In this document: positions 28,101-34,927 of the stretch, piece after piece
Position numbering within the stretch: position 1 is the first letter of the stretch
Layout of the letters: the number at the start of each line of letters is the position of its first letter
From: Luteibacter pinisoli
Lineage (GTDB): Bacteria; Pseudomonadota; Gammaproteobacteria; Xanthomonadales; Rhodanobacteraceae
DNA: 64,000 bases
Assembly: GCF_006385595.1 (NCBI RefSeq)
Contig: NZ_CP041046.1
Location: forward strand, 186,001-250,000
Direction: 5' to 3'
Made by a program: the position numbers and the translations under genes
Notes under the pieces: generated by a model
What the model was told of the DNA's origin: nothing
The model's input: the letters and a program-made list of their open reading frames with translations, nothing else
Databases searched by the model: none

Positions 28101-28184
28101 GCGCAGGTGGAGTCGCTGTACGACCGCGCCACGCAGGCGACGGCGCCGGGTGGCGGCAAGCTCACGGTGGAGTCGAAGCCCTGA
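22161..28184 (+). CDS. Bacterial alpha-2-macroglobulin, thioester-containing, membrane-anchored
   Basis: 2007 residues from ATG 22161. Residues about 50-75 form one membrane anchor; there is no lipobox, unlike E. coli YfhM, so the protein is held in the inner membrane facing the periplasm. Successive beta-sandwich MG domains follow; the SGYLFSDRGIYRPGDQFHIG region is the conserved macroglobulin domain signature. The thioester motif CTEQ is at 1494-1497 in FPHACTEQVISAAMP. The protein is thought to trap attacking proteases covalently. An acidic low-complexity insert (about 1883-1926, Ala/Asp/Glu rich) lies before the last domain. It is longer than YfhM (about 1650). pbpC follows two bases after the stop, the classic pairing in which one traps proteases and the other repairs peptidoglycan. 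Confidence 0.94.
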   Translation: MDLLRFLAMLPVRLLRGLGWLLALVLRPLFGNVAWSAPAWVPATGKVARQHPLKFTGSIAGVLVLVAAGWFGWHWWENRPKAPEPNRITFEVSAPAVTDYDATPPTIQPLVIRFSGSAARIESLGKPVTDGIALEPRQPGQWKWTDDRTLVFTPSGDWPVGRKFDVRFDKAKAFAPQALLADDQATFNTQPFTARVVSGEFYQDPQDPTRRKTIIGLAFNYPVDAADLEKRIALDMREHDQKHGSDLKFSVTYDEHRLKAFIHSMPLQLPRDDGSVGMKLADGVRSSRGGDGTEKAVETTVRVPGLYSLKIDEMQATLVDNDRYEPEQVVTMQFASAVSDTDLGKHAHAWIVPKDPKIYGASQVSDADLRHWPAVKVDVVPTENDWSETQSFRFHAQPGDRLYVRVDKGMTSFGGYVMPKAYAEMLPVPEYPRLLRFMSDGALLSLSGDHRVSVVSRNMPGMRVEVGRVLPEQLQHLVSLSSGTYAKPELYGIGEENITERFVTRLPIADEGPGKAHYEGFDLGKYLASGKRGVFLLKLQGYDPAREKEMRENAMKAAREAAEREAGSDPDAEAAKAGERYDQGRGYVPYDWPTDQRLVVITDLGVIAKRSADGSQDLYVQSIRSGQPAAGASVSVIAKNGTTLVTQSTGADGHAHFAGLSGFNQEKEPAMFVVRQGDDLSFLPVSARDRQLDFSRFDVGGDVSPASAGRLSGYLFSDRGIYRPGDQFHIGLVVRASSWTRSVTGIPLVAQIVDPRGTTVRQQPVSMDQAGFAELDYTTAETSPTGNWTVNLFIAKDGKPYSQIGDTTVQVKEFQPDRMKVSAKLSTVVPEGWVKPAQLKAMVDVQNLFGTPAAGRRVEGSLTLRPAFPSFPSYKDYHFYDIRRAKDGFEEKLADQKTDDKGHAEFALDLSRYADATYQLYFLAKAYEAEGGRSVAAATQGMVSSNDWLVGYRAADNLDYVARDAVRKVNLVAIDPAAKRMELTGLKQAIVETRYVSVLTKQDSGVYKYESKARETSLSETALTIPAAGLDVTLPTDKPGNFALVVKNAEGKEVNRVAWSVAGDGNVSRSLERNSELQLALSKKDYAPGEAVDIAIRAPYAGSGLITIERDKVYAHAWFHADTTSSVQHITVPADFEGNGYINVQYVRDPSSDEIFMSPLSFGVVPFSVNMDARKEAVRVASPDLVKPGDDITFHVTSGTPARVVVFAVDEGILQVAHYKLGDPLQYFFRKRMLEVSTTQILDLIIPDFTKLTALAPGGDAEGAIGRQLNPFRRKQDKPVAYWSGIVDVDGSRDLTWKVPDYFNGKLRVMAVAVSPERIGTFEGATTVRGDFVLSPNVPTTLAPGDEADVSVGVANNLTGLGGKTLPVAVSLKVGPQLQVVGEATRTLQLGELREGAAIFRVRATDKLGSGHLAFSAGANGKSAKQGVDVSIRPASAMRTELAFGHVDAHGRSDVASLRDMFDAYARRDAAFSTVPVVLARGLAAYLVDFPHACTEQVISAAMPALILGKRPEFGDVKPAQHVDGSAPPADTVAALFDTLRARQNGQGGFGLWTATPDTHVFATDYAVHYLVEASDRGVAVPRDMLDAADKALRQIASDDSGDSLPEMRQRAYAVYLLTRQGVVTTNDLASVQRRLQEAYATTWKDDLAAAWLAASYRLLHQDRVAGELMAGPRKLLLRKAADEPYSYTEYYDSAIRDATVLYLMAKHFPEQAKDLPPSVVDTLVRPIGNGHYNTLSSGMIILALDAWAKDGGAVVDKLSIGSVAKDGTVTPVGSPQGVLLAAHYPAAAQRLRFVNDADSTAWYAVTQAGFDRVPSTQVRKDGLEITRSYTDTKGNAISKLSVGDEVDVHVRIRATKADGVDNIAITDLLPGGFEPVLETAAPPAPDDAAAAPAAEATSDTEDSEGAATDDAESEGEGEGSDDTTPAWHSPIGNPNSTWKPEYADVREDRVVVYGYASSDVQEFIYRIKATNAGSFVIPPAQVESLYDRATQATAPGGGKLTVESKP

Positions 28185-28185
28185 C

Positions 28186-30555
28186 GTGAGGAGGTGGCTG
28201 TCCCGCGTTCGCTGGCCGCGCTGGCACAACGCCCTGGTGGCGTTGTTGCTGGTCGCGGCGGTGCCGGTGGCGTGCCGGCTGTGGCCGCACGACCCCATGC
28301 GCGCCTGGCTGCCGTCGTCCACCGCGGTCTACGACGACCGCGGCCAACTGCTGCGCCTGACTTTGGCCAGCGACGAGCGCTACCGGCTGTGGGTGCCGCT
28401 GGGCGACATCTCGCCCGCGCTCGTCGAGGGCGTGCTGCTGCACGAAGACCGCTGGTTCCGCTGGCACCCGGGCGTCTCGGCCTGGGGGCTGCTGCGCGGG
28501 GCGTGGGTCACTTACGTGCGGCATGGCAATCCGCAGGGCGGCTCGACGGTGACGATGCAGCTGGCGCGCCTGCTCTGGCACCTGGACACGCGTAGCCCGG
28601 GTGGCAAGCTCGTGCAGGCCCTGCGTGCCGTGCAGCTTGAGCTGCAGTATTCCAAGCACGACATCCTCGAGGCCTATCTCAACGCGGCGCCGTACGGCCG
28701 CAACGTGGAAGGTGTCGGTGCGGCCAGCCTCGCCTATTTCGGCAAGCCGCCGGCGCGCCTGAGCTTGCCGGAGGCCCTCACGCTGGCGGTGATTCCGCAG
28801 GAGCCGGCGCGTGGCCTGCCCGGCACGATCAACGGCACCGGCGTCATCGCCCGGGCGCTCAAGGCCTCGCGCGATCGCCTGTTCGCCCGCTGGGTCGCGC
28901 GCCATCCCGCGGATGCGTCAGCAGCACCCCTGTTCGACCTGCCGCTGCGCCTGCGTCCGCTGTCGCGACTGCCGTTCGAAGCGCCGCACTTCGTCGAGCA
29001 GGTGCTCGCGCAACGGCGCATGGACGGCGACGACGAGATGCGCGTGACCACCACGCTGGACCTCGGCCTGCAGCACAGCCTCGAACGCCAGGTGCGCCAG
29101 TACGTCGAGCACGCGGGTAACCGTGGCATTCGGAATGCCGCCGCCCTCCTCATCGACACGCGCGACATGGGCGTCAAGGCGATGGTCGGTTCGGCGGACT
29201 ACTTCGATGCGTCGATCCTGGGCCAGGTCAATGGCACCCAGGCAAAGCGGTCGCCGGGCTCGACGCTGAAGCCTTTCATCTACGCGCTCGGCTTCGACCA
29301 GGGCATCCTGCATCCGGAGACCGTGCTGCGCGACGTGCCGTCGGCGTTTGGTCCGTATACGCCGGAAAACTTCGACGGCCGCTTCCTCGGCCCGGTCACC
29401 GCCACCCAGGCGCTGGTGCGCAGCCGCAACATCCCGGCCGTCCAGGTGGCCGCGCGGCTGGGCAGCCCCAACCTCTACCAGTTCCTGCGCGATGCCGGCA
29501 TCTCGCGCCTGCAGACCGAGCAGCACTACGGCCTGGCCCTGGTGCTCGGCGGCGGCGAAGTCACCATGCAGGAACTCGGCGGCCTGTACGCCATGCTGGC
29601 CAATCGCGGTGAACTGCGCCCGTTGCGCACGCTGGCCACCCAGCCGGCCGTCGGCGGAACGCGCCTGCTCAGCGAAGAAGCCAGCTTCATGGTGATGGAC
29701 ATGCTGCGGCAGAATCCGCGCCCCGACGACGACGTCGCCGCCCAACCCTCGCGCCTGCCGGTGTACTGGAAGACCGGCACCTCCTGGGGCTTCCGCGACG
29801 CGTGGACGGCGGGCGCGTTCGGCCCGTACGTGCTGGTGGTGTGGATCGGCAACTTCGACGGCGCCGGCAATCCGGCCTTCGTCGGCGTGGATGCCGCCGC
29901 GCCGTTGTTCTTCCGTATCGCCGATGCCCTGCGCGCCGAGCGCCCGGGCATGGTCGAACCCGTGCGTCGCAATCCGCCGAACCTCCGCCGCATTCCCATC
30001 TGCCTGGCCAGCGGCGACCTGCCCAACGCGTGGTGTCCGCAGGTGGGCAGCACGTGGTTCATCCCCGGCAAGTCGCCGATCAAGGTGAGCAACGTGCATC
30101 GTCCCGTGGTGGTGGATAACCGCAGCGGCAAGCCGGCGTGCCCGCCGTACGATCCGGAGACGACGCATACCGAGGTGTACGAATACTGGCCCTCGGACCT
30201 GGCGCGCGTGTTCGCCCAGGCCGGCATGCCTCGCCGCACGCCGCCCCCGTTGCCTGACTGCCAGGGCGGCGGCCAGCCACCGGGCGATCCCCCGCGGATC
30301 ACGTCGCCGCTCAAGGGCAGCACCTACCAGGTGCGCGTCTCGCGCTTCGGCACGGAAAAAATTGCCCTCACCGCCACCACCGACGCCGGCGTGCGCACCC
30401 TCTACTGGTTCGTCGACGATGCCTACGTCGGCAGCGTGCCGGGCGGCCAGGTACTGATGTGGACGCCCGAGCGCACGGGGCGTTTCCTTGTCCGCGTGGT
30501 GGATGATCGCGGCAGCTCGGATGCCCGCGAGCTGGGGATCGGCGCGGTCGAATGA
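28186..30555 (+). CDS. pbpC: Penicillin-binding protein 1C (bifunctional transglycosylase/transpeptidase)
   Basis: 789 residues from GTG 28186, immediately after the macroglobulin stop. One N-terminal membrane anchor (about 12-32) precedes the glycosyltransferase domain with E87 in LLHEDRWFRWHPG and GGSTVTMQLARLL. The transpeptidase domain has S359-T-L-K362, S413-R-N415 and K529-T-G531. The C-terminal BiPBP_C domain (about 700-785; PLKGSTYQV to FLVRVVDDRGSSDAREL) completes a PbpC layout, and the size matches E. coli PbpC (770). It polymerises and crosslinks peptidoglycan in the periplasm and is thought to work with the macroglobulin in repair and defence. Confidence 0.95.
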   Translation: MRRWLSRVRWPRWHNALVALLLVAAVPVACRLWPHDPMRAWLPSSTAVYDDRGQLLRLTLASDERYRLWVPLGDISPALVEGVLLHEDRWFRWHPGVSAWGLLRGAWVTYVRHGNPQGGSTVTMQLARLLWHLDTRSPGGKLVQALRAVQLELQYSKHDILEAYLNAAPYGRNVEGVGAASLAYFGKPPARLSLPEALTLAVIPQEPARGLPGTINGTGVIARALKASRDRLFARWVARHPADASAAPLFDLPLRLRPLSRLPFEAPHFVEQVLAQRRMDGDDEMRVTTTLDLGLQHSLERQVRQYVEHAGNRGIRNAAALLIDTRDMGVKAMVGSADYFDASILGQVNGTQAKRSPGSTLKPFIYALGFDQGILHPETVLRDVPSAFGPYTPENFDGRFLGPVTATQALVRSRNIPAVQVAARLGSPNLYQFLRDAGISRLQTEQHYGLALVLGGGEVTMQELGGLYAMLANRGELRPLRTLATQPAVGGTRLLSEEASFMVMDMLRQNPRPDDDVAAQPSRLPVYWKTGTSWGFRDAWTAGAFGPYVLVVWIGNFDGAGNPAFVGVDAAAPLFFRIADALRAERPGMVEPVRRNPPNLRRIPICLASGDLPNAWCPQVGSTWFIPGKSPIKVSNVHRPVVVDNRSGKPACPPYDPETTHTEVYEYWPSDLARVFAQAGMPRRTPPPLPDCQGGGQPPGDPPRITSPLKGSTYQVRVSRFGTEKIALTATTDAGVRTLYWFVDDAYVGSVPGGQVLMWTPERTGRFLVRVVDDRGSSDARELGIGAVE

Positions 30556-30648
30556 AAACCGTAGGGTAAATTCGGCACGCACTGTTCAGCCCGGGGTCGG
30601 TTGCGACGATAAGTAGGGCCTGGCGACACACACAGGCAGGGGACAACC

Positions 30649-31971
30649 ATGGCATCCAGTATCAGCAGCGGCCTGCGCGCCTTTTTCGGCGCGGGGCGGT
30701 CGGGCGTGCGTGGCCAGATGGACGCGCTGAACCGGACGCAGGCGGTGATCGAGTTTGCCCTCGACGGCACCATTCTCACGGCCAACCAGAATTTCCTCGA
30801 CGCCATGGGCTACGCGCTCGGCGACATCGTCGGCAAGCACCACCGGCTATTCGTCGACCCGGCCGAAGCGGCATCACCGGACTACGCGGCCTTCTGGAAG
30901 CGCCTGGGTGCCGGTGAGCCGGACGTGGGGCTGTATCGCCGGCTCGGTGCCGGCGGCCGCGAGGTGTGGATCCAGGCCAGCTACAACCCCGTGCTGGATC
31001 GCCGCGGCCGCCCCGTGCGCGTGGTGAAGTTCGCCACCGACGTGACCGAGCAGCGCCTGCGCACGGCCGACATGGAAGGCCGCCTCTCGGCGATCGACAA
31101 GGCCCAGGCCGTGATCAGCTTCACCCTTGATGGCCACATCCTGGACGCCAACGACAACTTCCTGGCGACCATGGGCTACGAGCGCGAGGAAGTCATTGGC
31201 CAGCACCACTGCATGTTCGTCGACCGCGTGGCCCGCTCGAGCGCCGACTACCTCGCCTTCTGGGAGAAGCTCGGCCGTGGGGAATATGACTCCGGCCTCT
31301 ACCACCGCGTCGACCGTCGCGGCCGTGAGGTGTGGATCCAGGGCAGCTACAACCCGATCTTCGACATGGCCGGGCGGCCGTTCAAGGTGGTGAAGTACGC
31401 CACCGACGTCACCGCGCAGACGCGGGCGACGCGCACGTTGCACGCCTCCCTGACCGAACTGGCCGACACCGTCCCGGCCATCGCCGAGCAGGCCCGCGCC
31501 ACCAACGCGCTGGCCAACGAAGCCAGCCGTTCGGCGGCCAGTGGCGGCGCGATGGTCGATGCCGTCATCGCCACCATGGGCGCCATCCAGGCCGGCGCGC
31601 GCGATATCGCCGAGATCGTCGGCCTGATCGATTCCATCGCCTTCCAGACCAATATCCTGGCCCTGAACGCCTCGATCGAAGCCGCCCGCTCGGGTGTGCA
31701 CGGCAAGGGCTTCGCGGTGGTGGCGCAGGAAGTGCGCATGCTCTCGCAGCGCAGCGCCGATTCCGCCCGCGATATCCGTGCGCTGATCGAAAACACCCTT
31801 GAGCGCGTGCGCGAAGGCAGCGAACGCAGTGGCGAGGCCGGCGACGCCATGCGCAACATCCTCGGCTCGGTCACCACGCTGCTCGACCGCGTCTCGGACG
31901 TGGCCCGGGCCACGAACACCCAGGCCGGCGGCATCGACACCGTCCGCCGCGCGGTCGCCGAACTGGCTTGA
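30649..31971 (+). CDS. Soluble PAS-PAS-MCP chemoreceptor (BdlA-like)
   Basis: 440 residues with no transmembrane segment or signal peptide. Two homologous PAS domains (about 25-140 and 145-265) each contain matching blocks: NQNFLDAMGY and NDNFLATMGY; REVWIQASYNPVLD and REVWIQGSYNPIFD; VVKFATDVTEQ and VVKYATDVTAQ. The signalling tip is IDSIAFQTNILALNASIEAARSG with GKGFAVVAQEVR. Pseudomonas BdlA has the same PAS-PAS-MCP layout and links redox or nutrient change to biofilm dispersal; here the function is inferred from architecture only. No che or flagellar genes are in the window. AGGGGA precedes the start. Confidence 0.88.
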   Translation: MASSISSGLRAFFGAGRSGVRGQMDALNRTQAVIEFALDGTILTANQNFLDAMGYALGDIVGKHHRLFVDPAEAASPDYAAFWKRLGAGEPDVGLYRRLGAGGREVWIQASYNPVLDRRGRPVRVVKFATDVTEQRLRTADMEGRLSAIDKAQAVISFTLDGHILDANDNFLATMGYEREEVIGQHHCMFVDRVARSSADYLAFWEKLGRGEYDSGLYHRVDRRGREVWIQGSYNPIFDMAGRPFKVVKYATDVTAQTRATRTLHASLTELADTVPAIAEQARATNALANEASRSAASGGAMVDAVIATMGAIQAGARDIAEIVGLIDSIAFQTNILALNASIEAARSGVHGKGFAVVAQEVRMLSQRSADSARDIRALIENTLERVREGSERSGEAGDAMRNILGSVTTLLDRVSDVARATNTQAGGIDTVRRAVAELA

Positions 31972-32027
31972 CGCGGCCGGTCATGGAAACGCGGTAACGT
32001 GGCTCTCCCAACCCAGGGAGCCACGCC

Positions 32028-32450
32028 ATGCCCAGCACGATCATCCCCTGCCTGCGGTACCGCGATGCCAAAGCGGCCATCCGCTTCCTCTGCGGTGCGT
32101 TTGGATTCAGCGAGCACGCCGTGTATACGGACGATAACGACATCAGCATCGTCGTCCATGCCCAGCTCACCTATGGCGACGGGATGGTGATGCTCGGCTC
32201 GGTGATCCCCGGCACGGAGTTCGCCGAACACATCGTGCAGCCAGACCAGATCGGCGGCCGCGAAACGCAGTGCCCCTGTGTCACCGTCGCGGACATCAAG
32301 GCGCACTACGAGCACGCGAAGGCGTACGGCGCCACGATCGTCGAGGATTACGAAGAGAAGGAGTACGGCGGTGCCGCCTACTCGGCGCGCGACCCGGAAG
32401 GTCGCCTGTGGTACTTCGGCAGCTACGACCCCTGGGCCACGCCGGCTTAA
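32028..32450 (+). CDS. VOC-family (glyoxalase-fold) protein
   Basis: 140 residues with the bleomycin-resistance/glyoxalase-like fold. Diagnostic blocks are IIPCLRYRDAKAAIRFL at the start, GDGMVMLGSV in the middle and YSARDPEGRLWYFGSYDPW at the end. The catalytic activity is unknown. The stop TAA shares the four bases TTAA with the stop of the convergent HTH-GAF gene. No operon partner. Confidence 0.85.
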   Translation: MPSTIIPCLRYRDAKAAIRFLCGAFGFSEHAVYTDDNDISIVVHAQLTYGDGMVMLGSVIPGTEFAEHIVQPDQIGGRETQCPCVTVADIKAHYEHAKAYGATIVEDYEEKEYGGAAYSARDPEGRLWYFGSYDPWATPA

Positions 32451-33208
32451 GCCCAGCGGCGGCCGTGCTCCACCATGTACAGGCGGATTTCGTCCTCGGC
32501 GATGTCCGCCAGGGCGCGCAGGCTTTCCTTCTGCGTTTCGTCCAGCTGGCGCGGCGCCCGGTCGATGACGCAGAGGGTGCCCAGCGCGTGGCCATCGGGG
32601 CTGCGCAGCGGGCAGCCGGCATAGAACACGATGTGCTCCTCGCCGGTGACCAGCGGGTTATCGCGGAAGCGGGCGTCCTCGCGGGCGTCCTCCACCATCA
32701 TGATGTCGGAGCCAAGGATCGCGTGACCGCAGAGGGCCCACTCGCGCGGGGTTTCCGTGGTGTCGGTGCCGCGGTGCGACTTGAACCACTGCCGACGGGA
32801 GGTCAGCAGGCTCACCAGGGCCACCGACGTCCCGGCGATCATCCCGGCCAGGCGGGTGATCCGGTCGAAGGCCGGATCCGCAGGGGTATCCAGCAAGCCC
32901 GTACGGCCTACCGCACGCAACCGCGCGGCTTCGTCCTGCGGCATCGGATAGGACGCCGAACGGTCCGGGCGCAGCTCGGGCGACATGGCCTGGAGAGGGT
33001 CTGCCGCCAGCGCCGTGCGCTCCTCAAGCAGCGCCAGCACGGCGCTGCGGCGCATGCGGCGATGGCCACCGGGGGTTTTCCATGACGCGAGCGCGCCACT
33101 TTCGATCCACTTCTGGGCGGTGCTTACGGAAATGCCAAGCAGACGCGCAGCATCGCGTGTCGTGAGGGTGGGATCGTCGGTCGGGCTGGTGTCGGTCTGG
33201 TAACTCAA
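32447..33208 (-). CDS. HTH (MerR/excisionase-type) plus GAF domain protein
   Basis: 253 residues from TTG 33208. An N-terminal winged-helix motif of the MerR/excisionase type (LTTRDAARLLGISVSTAQKW, then GGHRRMRRSAVLALLEE) spans about 12-65. A GAF domain spans about 90-250 with RTGLLDTPADPAFDRIT, CGHAILG, FYAGCPLRSPDGHALGTLCVID and a final helix. The GAF part is of the type often found alone or in front of diguanylate cyclases. The fusion suggests a small-molecule- or redox-sensing DNA-binding regulator. The start is uncertain: there is no good ribosome site, and the frame stays open upstream. Confidence 0.75.
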   Translation of the reverse strand: MSYQTDTSPTDDPTLTTRDAARLLGISVSTAQKWIESGALASWKTPGGHRRMRRSAVLALLEERTALAADPLQAMSPELRPDRSASYPMPQDEAARLRAVGRTGLLDTPADPAFDRITRLAGMIAGTSVALVSLLTSRRQWFKSHRGTDTTETPREWALCGHAILGSDIMMVEDAREDARFRDNPLVTGEEHIVFYAGCPLRSPDGHALGTLCVIDRAPRQLDETQKESLRALADIAEDEIRLYMVEHGRRWA

Positions 33209-33532
33209 GGCGGCGTACAGGTGCGGAAGGAAAGGAAACGTAAGTAATAGCAGGTCGACGCTAACACAGCAGGTCCCGCAAAGCGCTTGGCGAGAGTGAC
33301 CCTTTTGAGTGGTGGTCGCGCAGGCCCGCTGCCACGCCGTCGTGGTCACGGCGACGAGGTCGACGAGCCGCACCTTTCGGCGAATCAGCGCCTTAGATGC
33401 TTCGACGCGCGGCCCATTTTGCCGGATATGCACAAATTGCCATGCGTCACGCCAGCCCGACGCGCCACTGACAAGGCGAATACATGCCACGGCATCCAAT
33501 GCCTTGATCCCCTTGCATGCCAGGAACCCGTC
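33209..33532. other. 324-base divergent intergenic region before galP
   Basis: The region lies between the HTH-GAF gene (leftward) and the sugar transporter (rightward). It contains AAGCGCTT (about 33275-33285), an 8-base palindrome, and a CGCCGT...ACGGCG inverted repeat with a 7-base spacer near 33337-33356. Either could be an operator, but neither has a recognised owner. A region around 33410-33450 (CCCATTTTGCC, GGATATGCACAAATTG) is the most AT-rich and most likely to hold the transporter promoter. No convincing gene was found. Confidence 0.4.
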
Positions 33533-34927
33533 ATGGATGTAGCCGTCGAAAAACAGGTGGAAGCCGCCCACCCCAAGGCCGCGCTGGTCACCACGTGTAT
33601 CCTCGCCGCCCTGGCCGGCCTCATGTTCGGCCTCGACATCGGCGTGATCTCGGGCGCCCAGCAGTTCATCCAGAAGGATTTCGGGGCCACGGACCGGATC
33701 ATCGAATGGGTGGTGAGCAGCATGACCCTGGGCGCCGCCGCCGGTGCGCTCGCGGCTGGCTGGATGTCTGCCGCGCTGGGCCGCAAGCGCTCGCTGATGC
33801 TGGGCGCGGTGCTGTTCATCGCCGGCTCGCTGTTCTGCGCCATGGCCTGGAACGCGCCCAGCCTGATCGCCGCCCGCGTCGTGCTTGGGCTGGCGATCGG
33901 CGTGGCGACGTTCACCGCGCCGCTCTATCTCGCCGAGGTGGCGCCAGAGCGCATTCGCGGGGCCATGATCTCCACCTACCAGCTGATGATCACGACCGGC
34001 ATCCTGCTCGCCTTCCTCTCCGACACCGCCTTCAGCAGCACCGGCAACTGGCGCTGGATGCTTGGCGTCATCTCGGTGCCGGGCGCGCTGTTCATGGTGG
34101 GCCTGTTCTTCCTGCCGGACAGCCCGCGCTGGCTGATGCTGCGTGGCCGTCGCGATGATGCCCAGGCCGTGCTGGCGAAGCTGCGCGGCGACGTCGACGT
34201 GGTGAAGAAAGAACTCGCCGACATCGAGGAGCAGCTGAAGACGAAGCAGCACGGCTGGAGCATGTTCCGCGAAAACCGTAACTTCCGCCGCTCGGTCGGG
34301 CTGGGCATGTTGCTGCAGGCCATGCAGCAGTTCACCGGCATGAACGTGGTGATGTACTACGCCCCGCGCATCTTCAAGGAGATGGGCTACGACACCCACG
34401 CGCAGATGTGGTTTACCGCCGCCGTGGGCCTGACCAACGTACTGGCCACCCTGATCGCGTTTGGCCTGGTGGACCGCCTGGGCCGCAAGCCGATCCTGTA
34501 TGCCGGTTTCAGCATGATGGCAGTGGGCCTGGGCGTCGTCGGCACGATGATGGCGTTGGGGATCAACGGGCGTGCGGAGCAGCTGTTTACCGTCGGCATG
34601 CTGCTGTTCTTCATCGTCGGCTTCGCGATGTCGGCCGGCCCGCTGATCTGGACCCTGTGCTCGGAGGTGCAGCCGCTGAAGGGCCGCGACTTCGGCATCG
34701 CCGCCTCGACGTTCACCAACTGGGCCACCAACTTCGTCGTCGGCGTGACCTTCCTCAGCCTGATGGCCGGCATCGGCAACGCGCAGACGTTCTGGCTCTA
34801 CGCGGCACTCAATGCGGTGTTCATCGTGTTTACGTTCTGGCTGGTGCCGGAGACGAAGGGCGTCACGCTGGAGCAGATCGAGCGCAACCTGATGAAGGGC
34901 AATCCCCTGCGCAAGATCGGCCGCTAA
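33533..34927 (+). CDS. galP: GalP-like sugar:proton symporter (MFS sugar porter)
   Basis: 464 residues from ATG 33533 with AGGAA about 7 bases upstream, the same length as E. coli GalP. Twelve hydrophobic helices. Sugar-porter signatures are GLDIGVISGA (helix 1), GRKRSLM, PLYLAEVAPERIRG, PDSPRWLM, QQFTGMNVVMYYAP, GRKPILYAGF, and the C-terminal VPETKGVTLEQIERNLMKG. Similarity to E. coli GalP is extensive by eye. It should import galactose or glucose with protons. The neighbouring genes give no sugar pathway. Its TAA overlaps the norR stop by four bases. Confidence 0.92.
   Translation: MDVAVEKQVEAAHPKAALVTTCILAALAGLMFGLDIGVISGAQQFIQKDFGATDRIIEWVVSSMTLGAAAGALAAGWMSAALGRKRSLMLGAVLFIAGSLFCAMAWNAPSLIAARVVLGLAIGVATFTAPLYLAEVAPERIRGAMISTYQLMITTGILLAFLSDTAFSSTGNWRWMLGVISVPGALFMVGLFFLPDSPRWLMLRGRRDDAQAVLAKLRGDVDVVKKELADIEEQLKTKQHGWSMFRENRNFRRSVGLGMLLQAMQQFTGMNVVMYYAPRIFKEMGYDTHAQMWFTAAVGLTNVLATLIAFGLVDRLGRKPILYAGFSMMAVGLGVVGTMMALGINGRAEQLFTVGMLLFFIVGFAMSAGPLIWTLCSEVQPLKGRDFGIAASTFTNWATNFVVGVTFLSLMAGIGNAQTFWLYAALNAVFIVFTFWLVPETKGVTLEQIERNLMKGNPLRKIGR

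Noticed and set aside
30556..30648. Sigma28 (flagellar) promoter before the PAS-PAS-MCP gene
   Set aside because: GACGATAA resembles the -10 but no TAAA -35 lies at the right distance.
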